The notes beneath the pieces were generated by a model. That model saw nothing but the letters and a program-made list of their open reading frames with translations, made no database searches and was not told the DNA's origin. The position numbers and the translations under genes are program-made. Shown one piece after another: positions 56,669-64,000 of a stretch of DNA of 64,000 bases; within the stretch, counting starts at the first letter, position 1; every line of letters begins with the position of its first letter. The DNA comes from Garcia nutans (Eukaryota > Streptophyta > Magnoliopsida > Malpighiales > Euphorbiaceae), in contig CANTUV010000035.1 of the NCBI GenBank assembly GCA_947685225.1, positions 39,742,001-39,806,000 on the forward strand, in the 5' to 3' direction.

Positions 56669-56821
56669 TCAAACAACATGCATTTGGGGTAAAAACCTAA
56701 GGAAAGTAACTAGGCTAATTACATGAGATTTAGTCTTTGGATTAAAAGGTTTAGGTTCCCATAGCAAGTATATACCAAATGGTATGAGGCTATAAGTGGT
56801 TATGTCATGCTCGATCTCCAT
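56669..56821 (-). CDS. Conserved leader ORF, element F copy (50 aa)
   Basis: MEIEHDITTYSLIPFG start, LLWEPKPFNPKT core, then a changed tail (LRFLPQMHVV) shared with A and different from D and E (LRFYPKCML). The tail difference is a one-base shift in a run of C. Confidence 0.4.
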   Translation of the reverse strand: MEIEHDITTYSLIPFGIYLLWEPKPFNPKTKSHVISLVTFLRFLPQMHVV

Positions 56822-56978
56822 ACCTTGAGTGAAAGTATGGTATCCCTTACATAACAAAACACTAATAACACGGGCATCCTAACTCACGCACACGATGCAA
56901 TCTAATATGATGCAATGGATAATATCATTATAAGGAAGAATAGAATAATATAAAGACCAACAGAATCAACTTCTCATA

Positions 56979-56996
56979 TCCCCAGTGGAGTTGCCA
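56979..56996 (-). other. Primer binding site, element F
   Basis: TGGCAACTCCACTGGGGA on the minus strand, one base after the LTR end at 56998. Confidence 0.75.
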
Positions 56997-57344
56997 CTGT
57001 GAACGGGGATTTTCACTCCCACTCCCGGTGGAATGGTTATTGCAACTTTGGCACTGCTTATGCTCAAGGCCTTAGAGAACACGGGCCTAAGCCCAGAGAA
57101 AATGGAGTCGCCACCCAGATGGGCTGGGAAAAAGAAAGGGGCGGATGACTCGATTCCTAAGGAATTCTCAACCTCCTAATGGGTTCAAAAAGTTGGGGCC
57201 CGATTCATTGGAATCGGCCTCCTTTGCAGGTCTTGATATTATAAAATTATTAAGTATAACAATATTATCCATATTACATGCAACAATTAAAATAAAGCAT
57301 CATTATATTAAAATCAAAGCAATGTCCAAATAAAGCAAATAAAT

Positions 57345-57515
57345 GGACACCCATCCGAGGATGGAAACATGTCCTTACATTATCCATGTTTAAAACTAAA
57401 TAGGACACCCACCGAAAGGTGGAAACATGTCCTTTACATTGGTCCAAAATATAAAAGCAATTTAAATTACATAAAATTTAGCTAATGATGTACCCACAAA
57501 GTGGAAACATACCTC
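57345..57515 (-). promoter_or_regulatory. Triple stem-loop block, element F 5' LTR
   Basis: 57515-57487 (GAGGTA/TACATC, one mismatch; inner CCAC/GTGG), 57432-57403 (GGACA/TGTCC; inner CCACC/GGTGG, perfect), 57374-57345 (GGACA/TGTCC; inner CCATCC/GGATGG, perfect). This is the best-preserved copy. Confidence 0.8.
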
Positions 57516-57840
57516 TTACATTAGTACCAAAATAAATCAATAATAATAAAGAAAATATCCATTAATGATAAATTAAATAAATCAAGCATTGAAATTAATT
57601 AAATCAACCATCAAAGCATATAATAAACTACATAATAAGCCTAAAATTAAATAAAAGCAATAAATATATAAGTTTAGAGTTTATGTCTCAATTTAAGGTT
57701 CTTTAATTAACATTTAGGGTTTTGGGATTTTGAAATTATTATATTTATTATTTAGGCTACTGTGAAGATTTTGAAAAATTTATTTAATTAGGGTTTGGGA
57801 CTAACATCATGAAATAGGGTTTCTAGGGTTTTTATGTTTA

Positions 57841-57976
57841 ACAATTAGCGCTTTAGAAAAAGAAAAGTTAAATACACGAACTCATGATTCACAAATGAAT
57901 ATTGACCCCTTCCACTAGCCTATACAGTGGTCCCACTACCCGGTTAGCGGGCGAGGGTCAAGGAGCAGCGCCCCAG
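57841..57976. other. GC-rich patch inside element F's LTR
   Basis: This holds CCCACTACCCGGTTAGCGGG and GGAGCAGCGCCCC, unlike the AT-rich LTR around it, and has no counterpart in the LTRs of A to E. Source unknown; an organelle DNA or other inserted fragment is possible. Confidence 0.5.
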
Positions 57977-58643
57977 AAAATTTTGGAAATTGGATTTTAG
58001 GGTTGTAGGTTTTTGTGTTGAAAATTAAGATTTTAGAGTTTAAGATTTAGAAAATAGGGTTTCAGAATTGGAAAAAGCTAATGGTACTTTTTAAAAGAAT
58101 AATGCTTACTGTGTGATTTTGGAAAGAAGAATTAATTAGGGTTAAAGATTTTGATATTTGAAAGATAAGGTTATTGGATGTTTGAATTAGAGATTAGGTT
58201 AAGGATTTAAGAAAACCATTTATTATTTTATGGTTTTAGAAAAGTGTAATTATGGTTTCAGATTTCAAAAATATATTTTACGGGTATTAAGAAATTAGGA
58301 TTTTGAAAAATAGTTTTTAGGGTTTCAAATAAAGTTTGGATGGTTTGTAGAATAATTGATCAAATTGTATGATGAAATAATTAATCCAATTTGATGAAGC
58401 TACTGTAAATATAAACAAAGAAAAGAGAGATTCAAACCTGCGTAGTTGGTTCCACCAAAAACTGATTTCTGGATGAATAATAACAAAGGCAATGCTGCTG
58501 CCTTTGATGGATTGATGAATGCTTCTTGTTCTTTCAAGCTCGAGGTTGGCCGAAGAAATCCAAAAGTCTAAGGTCAAGTCCAAAATTTCTCTTTGATCAA
58601 AAAGTCCAAATTTCTCTCCCCTTTCTTTTGTGTTTTGATGTGG

Positions 58644-58651
58644 TATTTATA
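58644..58651 (-). promoter_or_regulatory. TATA box, element F 5' LTR
   Basis: TATAAATA on the minus strand. Confidence 0.7.
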
Positions 58652-58831
58652 GGAAAAATAATCATCTTACTTCTAATTGTCTAAGGAAATTAAAACCCTT
58701 TAGGAAAAGAAACCAAAACAAAATAGAATTTGGTTTCGGAAAAAACTGCGCTGAAAAATTACGCTAGTGAAAAAAACTACGCTGCGGGCTATGAAAATTT
58801 CCGAGAGGGCTTGAAAATTGCTAGGGCGGGT

Positions 58832-58912
58832 GCCAATTTGCCGCAGGAATTTCCTGCTGTGAATTGGCCTGTGGCCAATTTGCCCACAGGAAATTCCTGC
58901 GGGGAATTGGCC
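58832..58912. promoter_or_regulatory. Two tandem GGCCAATT hairpins in U3
   Basis: 58832-58868: outer GCCAATT/AATTGGC, inner GCAGGAA-T-TTCCTGC. 58873-58912: outer GGCCAATT/AATTGGCC, inner CAGGAA-A-TTCCTG. They lie about 180 bp upstream of the TATA box on the minus strand. Confidence 0.75.
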
Positions 58913-59210
58913 CAACCGATTTACTTTTTCGTCGTCGATTTTTTATTTTTTATTTATTTTTATTATTATTATTTTTTAACTTTACTAATATTACCTTTTT
59001 TATTTTTATTAAAAATTAAAAATAATAAATACTAAAATAAATATTATTTAATTAAAATACCACAAAAATTATTTTGGCCTATAAAAAATATTGGACCAGA
59101 CTGGGTCAAAAATTAAGGGTCTACAGGCGGCTTAGGCAAAAATTAGAGCAACAAAAAAAGAAGAAGAAAAACCTAAGTTTAAAATCCAAAAGGGTAATTT
59201 AAGTAATTAC

Positions 59211-59718
59211 CTGAAGCAACAGTGGACTCCCGATCAATTTCTTCGATAATCCCAATTTAAGTTGGTCTAATCCAACTAAAGTCTCGGCTAAGATCACGGG
59301 TATCAGTGATAAACCTCCTTCCATTTGGTCCATGATGTCCAATACTCGTGGATCAATATCGCCATTAGAAGAAACAAGCAAGAATTGGCCAAGCAAGCAT
59401 AGACAAATCATACGTTCCCATGCCTTAGTAAGAGACAAATGAGAAAGACAAAAGTCAATTAAGGGATCAAGCAGAATTTTCTCACCTCTCATCTATTGTA
59501 GAACTTCAGGCTTTGAAAGTTGAAATAACATTTGCATCTTTTGTTGAGTCTTGGAAATCAATATAAGTAATGCCATTTGTTAATTGCTTGGATATCCAAG
59601 GATGGCCTCAAATTCTTCAATCAAGGGACATATTTCAAAGCCATTAATCTTAAATGTCCTAGAATTCACATTCCAAAAAGAAGTCATGCCATGTAAAAAA
59701 GAATGGTCCAAGCATCCG
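59211..59718 (-). pseudogene. Plant-mobile-domain / DUF7745-like exon
   Basis: One minus-strand frame: SFLHGMTSFWNVNSRTFKIN, FEICPLIEEFEAILGYPS, then after two stops LLDPLIDFCLSHLSLTKAWE, LLGQFLLVSSNGDIDPRV and SLIPVILAETLVGLDQL, ending SPLLLQ. It ends in CAG followed by GTAATTAC, a good splice donor, and the next exon is cut off by element F. The pattern resembles the N-terminal half of transposon-associated plant proteins (plant mobile domain or DUF7745 style), also reported as extra ORFs in Tat-type retrotransposons. The in-frame stops make it a pseudogene. Family name is from memory of motifs. Confidence 0.55.
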
Positions 59719-59802
59719 CTGTGAGCAAGAAAGAAAAAGAGTAAGAGCATACATAATCACGCATACATATAGTATAAATTATCATGGAACAAGAAAACCT
59801 AC

Positions 59803-61250
59803 CAGGTAATTCATATCAATGCCCTGTGGATGAAATGGCATCTCCGTTTGATTAGAATGAGCAAATGTAGGAGTAGTAAAAGAAGGTCCAGCTTCATGAC
59901 CAAATGAGCCAGCAGCCTGCAACAATCATTAAAAAAGTCAAAACAATTTAAGAAAGAAGCGATTACAATGGAAAAATGGTAAAAGTTTACCTGAGAAGTG
60001 CTAGCCCCAAGATGTGAGATAGACTCTCTTCCCTCTCCATGATACTCCCCTTCATCTCTATCCTCATTTTCCTTAGGAATCTCTCGTACACCAATAGGAG
60101 ATACATCAAAATTCAAGAGTCCTACTTGAATAAACTAGATATAAGATGCACTTGGTGGATAGAGAAAGGTTTTAACATCATAATCATGCCGAGCCAACCA
60201 CCATGCATTCTTCGGCATTGATGTGATATTTAAAGTATACTTCGGGCAATGCATCAGGATCCTTCACTGCTCTGGACCAAGAAACTACTCATACACTCTC
60301 TCCCCGAGAAACCAGCCACTAGACACAGGGCCTGAAATGACTCGGCAGGTATGTTGAAAAGGCAATGCGGCATTCATGGAGGAAGTCCAGTTCATCCGCT
60401 CTTCTGTGTTCCACCAGGCCAAATTGACCTACAAAATAAAATAAGGAATGTGGACTTTTATATAAATTTTAAAGTATACTAATACTATTTTACCTGGCCC
60501 TAGGTTAAGCAACTCAAGAGATAGCGATTGGTATGCACATGGTGAGAGCCGGGAACTTCTACACTATCTGACAACCAAAAGTTCAATCTCAGATACCCAA
60601 CTCTCTCTCAGAAAGTGCCAGGCACCCTCACAAGGTTGTACTCATATGCCCATATCTACAATAAAAATAAAAATCAAATTCATGCAAGAATAAGAATAGA
60701 ATTGACATTGGTGGAAGAAGAGTACCTCGACAACCGCCATAAAGCCAACAAAAGACTTCTTATTTCTTCAAATTTTGTCAAGTCCATGGTAAAGACAGGC
60801 AAGGCCAGCTTCACCCAGCCGTAAAGCGGTACCATACTCATATTTGTAAGGGCCCTCAACATCGACAAATGGATGGCAGATTCTGTGCTGCCTAAAATGG
60901 TCGACCCAAGTAAATACAATAAAAATCCTCGAGCATATTGTTTGGCCATTTCTCTACCCTTTGTAGTTCATCCAATAACTCCAAATCGACTTAATTTTTT
61001 TTATCTTAAAAGGCCCTTTAAATGATGGTTCCTTACCGAGTAACTGTTGGACTTCTTCGAATGTTAGAATATCATTGGTAAGAGGGACCGAAAGGCCATA
61101 GTACCGGATACTAGTTATGGCTATATAATCGATTGGGCCAATGGTCATTTCTACTATAGTTAGGTGAAAAGTATGGGTCGTGTCCATCCACCGTTCTGAC
61201 AATGCTTAAACTACACTCCTGTCTATCGGACACTCCTCGGATGGTAATTA
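59803..61250 (-). pseudogene. Plant mobile domain (aminotransferase-like) gene remnant with introns
   Basis: Minus-strand pieces: SERWMDTTHTFHLTIVEMTI, a region ending IKSIWSYWMNYKG, a one-base shift near 60955, AKQYARGFLLYLLGSTIL, VPLYGWVKLALPVF, a second shift near 60745, and KSFVGFMAVVE joined across an intron to IWAYEYNLVRVPGTF. Later pieces are WWNTEERMNW and a C-terminal acidic stretch (KENEDRDEGEYHGEGRES). Four GT-AG introns fit: 60725-60656, 60493-60429, 59990-59917 and 59802-59719 (65-84 bp). The last leads to the exon at 59718, which may belong to the same transcript. The spacing fits the plant mobile domain family, found in MAIN-like host genes and in transposons. Several stops and shifts show it is dead. 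Confidence 0.6.
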
Positions 61251-61471
61251 CACTATAAAGCTTTCAAAATCTCAATCTCGGATAAAATAGGCTTTATAGA
61301 CACATCCTCCGCCTCGGATAATGCAACGATCATGCTAACACGGAGCCAAGTAAGTTAACACAAGGTAGGCATATCATCATATCAATGCCACTAATTTTTA
61401 GGCTAAATTTATTTATATTCTATTTTTAGTCTATCTATTTACTTGTTTGTTAAATTCTTAAATATATTTAT
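61251..61471. other. AT-rich spacer before the pol fragment
   Basis: No coding sequence is supported. The last 90 bases are T-rich and end TTTATGAG just before the RT-linker frame. This could be the tail of the intron known between protease and RT in Ogre elements, or simply a break point. Confidence 0.35.
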
Positions 61472-63430
61472 GAGGATATGCCTGGAATAGATTGAGACAT
61501 AGCCGAGCATCATATTCCAACTTACACTCACATGAAACCTGTCAAACAAAAGCTTAGGCGATTAAGACTTGAGTAGGCTGAATTGGTTAAAGAAGAGATC
61601 ACTAAGCAAATACAAGTGAAGTTCCTTGAAGTGATAGAATATCCAGATTGGCTAGCCAACATAGTACCTGTACCAAAGAAAGATGGAAGGATAAGGGTCT
61701 GTGTGTATTATAAAGATTTAAACAAGGCTTCCCCTAAATATGATTTTCCTTTACCCCATATAGATGTCCTTATTGATAGTGCAGCCTCTAGCGTGCTACA
61801 CTCGTTTGTAGATGGATTTTCTGGATACAATCAAGTGTTAATGGCCCAAGAGGATAAAGCCAAAACTGCTTTCATTACTACACGGGGTATATTTTGTTAT
61901 AGGGTGATGCCATTCGGCTTAAAGTATGCTGGGGTAACCTACCAAAGGATGGCCACCACACTATTTCATGACATGATGCACAAAGAAGTTGAAGTATATG
62001 TTGATGATATGATGGTTAAATCGGATACAAGAGAACAACACTTCCAAAACTTGGAATTATTCTTTAATAGAGCCTTGAAATATAAGCTAAGATTGAACCT
62101 GAAGAAGTGTGTGTTCGGGGTTACCTCAGGTAAATTATTGGGACATGTGATTGGTCTGAATGACATTGAGATTGATCCTGACAAAGCTAAAGCAATTAGG
62201 GATATGCCAGCCCCTAAGACACAGAGAGAAGTTCGGGGATTTATTGGTAAATTACAATACATTAGCAGATTCATAGCAAAACTCACAATAATTTGTGAGC
62301 CTATCTTCAAATTGCTTAAAAAGAATCAGCCGGTCTTATAGAATGAAGAATGTCAAAAGGCCTTTGAGCGAATAAAAGAGTATTTGTTTAATCCACCTGT
62401 TTTAAAACCACCTAAACCCAGCAAACCTCTATTACTATACTTAGTAGTAGAAGAAGAGTCAATAGGAGCCATGCTAGCCCAAGCAGATGAGTCAAGGATT
62501 GAGCATGTAGTTTACTATTTGAGTAGAAAGCTCCTACCTTATGAAATTAAGTATAGTATCTTTGAAAAGACCTATATAGCCGAGATTTGGCCTTCTAAGA
62601 AGTTGTGGCATTACTTTCAATCATATAGTGTGCAAGAAATTTTCAGTTTGGACCCAATAAAATACTTAAGGGAGACACCCTCTTTGATTGGGAAATATGG
62701 TCGATGGTTGATAATATTAGAAGAATTTGAGATTGAGTATGTAACTAGGAAAACAATCAAAGGGAAAGCGGTGGTAGAATTCCTAGCCCAACAACCATTA
62801 CCAGAAAGCGAAGAGGTAATCTTGGAATTTTCGGATGAACATTTAGAAGCAATTGAAGTACAAGGGTGGAAAATGTATTTTGATGGAGCAGTAAACAGGA
62901 AAGGAACAGGTTTGGGAGTTGTACTAGAATCACCCGAAGGGGAACTCATCCCTTTAGCCAAAAAGTTGAAATTTAGGGCAACCAATAATATGATGGAGTA
63001 CGAAGCTTGTATTTTCTGTTTGGAAGCCCTAATGAATATGAAGGTGGATAAGGTGGTAGTTTTTGGCGATTCATTGCTAGTAGTATCCCAAGTAAATGGA
63101 GAGTGGGAGTTGAAAGAGGAAAAATTAAAACCATACCACCATTACCTGACCATGATGAAGAAGAACTTTAAGGAGTGTAGGTTTATACACCTATCAAGAG
63201 AAGAAAATCAGATGGCTGATGCCCTAGCCACATTGGCTTCAGTATGGGAAAATCCTGTCAGTTTATTTCTTAAGCCTTTGATTTTGACCAGTTCATCAAC
63301 TCCTTTCTATGAATATGAAACAATCATGGAAACTGATACAGATTATGATGCGTGGTATGACACTATAAGGCAATTTTTGGAAGAAAGAGAATACCCGCCT
63401 AGGGCAACAAAGAAAGAAAAAGAGCCATAA
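61472..63430 (+). pseudogene. Tat/Ogre-type pol: RT, RNase H and archaeal-type RNase H
   Basis: One frame from the RT linker (DMPGID...VKQKLRRLR) through RT (VPVPKKDGRIRVC, FPLPHIDVLIDSAAS, FSGYNQV, MPFGLKYAG, catalytic YVDD at 61997-62008), a first gypsy RNase H (about 62430-62760) and a second RNase H of archaeal/plant type (D at 62882 in MYFDGAVN, MMEYEA near 62994, FGDSLLVVSQ near 63066, MADALATLAS near 63213). This double RNase H is the hallmark of the Tat/Ogre lineage. Breaks: TGA 61493, TAG 61571, TAG 62339 (both TAG sites where relatives have Trp), TAA at 63428-63430. RT shows Tyr for Asp twice (CVYYKDLN, SPKYDF). No gag or protease lies upstream in the window. Confidence 0.9.
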
Positions 63431-64000
63431 GGCGATGGTCATTGCAATACATCACATTCCATGGAGAGTTATATCGAAGATGCCCTGATGGGGTGCATTT
63501 AAGATGTTTAAAAAAGCCTGAAGTGGAGCGTATCATGTTAGAAATACATGCACGAAGTTGCATCCGCACATGAGTGGTTTGGCCCTAGTTAAGAAGATTA
63601 TTCGACAGGGTTATTACTGGTTAACCATGGAGAAGGATTGTATTCAATTTGTAAAGAAGTGCCAACAATGTCAGATGTATGGTAACTTGAATCACATGCC
63701 TCCTGAAGAACTGCATTCTATGTCTTCACCCTGGCCATTTACCACTTGGGGTATCGACATTATAGTAGAGATACATCCGACAGCTTCAAACGGTCAATGT
63801 TTCATTATGGTAGCAGTAGATTATTTTTCAAAATGGGTCGAAGCCAAATCCTTCAACAAATTGGGTGCAAATTAAATGGCTAGATTTATTGAAAAGAACC
63901 TCATCTGCCGGTATGAGGTCCCGCACAGTGTGATATCAGACAATGTGGAATAGTTTCAAGGAGCAGTTAAGGATGTATTCTCAAAGTACCGAATCCATCA
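63431..64000 (+). pseudogene. Tat/Ogre-type integrase, start; runs off the window
   Basis: After the TAA the frame moves: QYITFHGELYRRCPDGVHLR (63447 on), LEIHARSC, then another shift near 63560 into MSGLALVKKIIRQGYYWL. The zinc-binding pair KKCQQCQM is near 63655 and the first catalytic Asp is in WGIDII near 63755. KWVEA, a TAA at 63873, EVPHSVISDN with the second Asp near 63938, and a TAG at 63951 follow. The HHCC and core signatures identify integrase. The third catalytic residue lies beyond the window. Confidence 0.85.

Larger units (their letters stand above)
50929..59125 (-). mobile_element. Element F: minus-strand pol-less element with capsid-less gag
   Basis: On the minus strand: 5' LTR 59125-56998, priming site, leader ORF, mini-gag, post-gag region, two hypervariable arrays, polypurine tract, and the first 600 bp of the 3' LTR (51528-50929). 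Element E is inserted there. The rest of that LTR should lie left of E but was lost. Bases 59126-59130 (GGCGG) would be one target duplication; its partner is lost. There is no pol. Confidence 0.85.
56998..59125 (-). repeat. Element F 5' LTR (2,128 bp)
   Basis: On the minus strand it starts TGTAGACCC at 59125 and ends CCGTTCACA. Two U3 hairpins lie at 58832-58912, the TATA box at 58651-58644, the telobox-like stretch at 58330-57710 with a GC-rich foreign-looking patch (57841-57976), and stem-loops at 57515-57345. Confidence 0.9.

Noticed and set aside
59199..61202. Intact host gene
   Set aside because: The plant-mobile-domain reading needs at least two frameshifts and several stops to be bypassed, so it is a pseudogene.

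Overview
This window is intergenic DNA from a large, repeat-rich plant nuclear genome, probably a eudicot. I see no intact host protein gene, no rRNA or tRNA gene and no prokaryotic feature. Nearly every base belongs to a nested stack of LTR retrotransposons: plant Ty1/copia with a UBN2-type Gag, Ty3/gypsy Tekay-like chromovirus, Tat/Ogre-type pol with two RNase H domains, and a pol-less family primed by a tRNA-Arg-like site.

Layout. 1-3206: a minus-strand Tekay-like element reduced to two partial LTRs with 93 bp between them. 3207-5572 and 16009-19725: a decayed copia element, split by element A and cut off inside RNase H by element B. 5573-16008: element A, with target duplication ATAGG; it carries a 1.88-kb solo LTR of another family at 6607-8482 (duplication GGTCC). 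19726-24740: element B. 24741-26109 and 35858-36497: an LTR of element C inserted in B. 26110-35857: a young, complete Tekay-like chromovirus inserted in C (duplication TGACA). 36498-42799: element D, inserted in C. 42800-50928: element E, fused to D on its left and inserted (duplication CAATG) in minus-strand element F. 50929-59125: element F. 59126-61250: minus-strand, intron-containing plant-mobile-domain-like pseudogenes. 61472-64000: plus-strand Tat/Ogre pol (RT, RNase H, archaeal-type RNase H, integrase), running off the window.

A to F are one family. LTRs are about 1.9-2.25 kb, begin TGTAGACC and end CGCTCACA. The priming site is TGGCGACTCCACTGGGGA. A leader carries a conserved ~50-codon ORF, followed by a gag-like ORF, about 2.5 kb of unrecognised sequence with a purine tract, a hypervariable tandem array, a polypurine tract and the 3' LTR. 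No copy has protease, reverse transcriptase or integrase, so they fit the published TR-GAG/LARD description. The Tat/Ogre pol at the right end represents the lineage most likely to mobilise them.

The least explained features are in this family. (1) The 3' arrays are strings of tiny hairpins whose stems change in a compensatory way. (2) Each LTR carries up to three tandem stem-loops with covarying stems. (3) Copies D and F share a Gag that keeps the N-terminal helix and zinc knuckle but has no capsid domain. (4) The transcribed part of each LTR is crowded with telobox-like AAACCCTAA motifs. Separately, the solo LTR and the Tekay LTRs, from different families, share the same ACACGGCCA palindrome.
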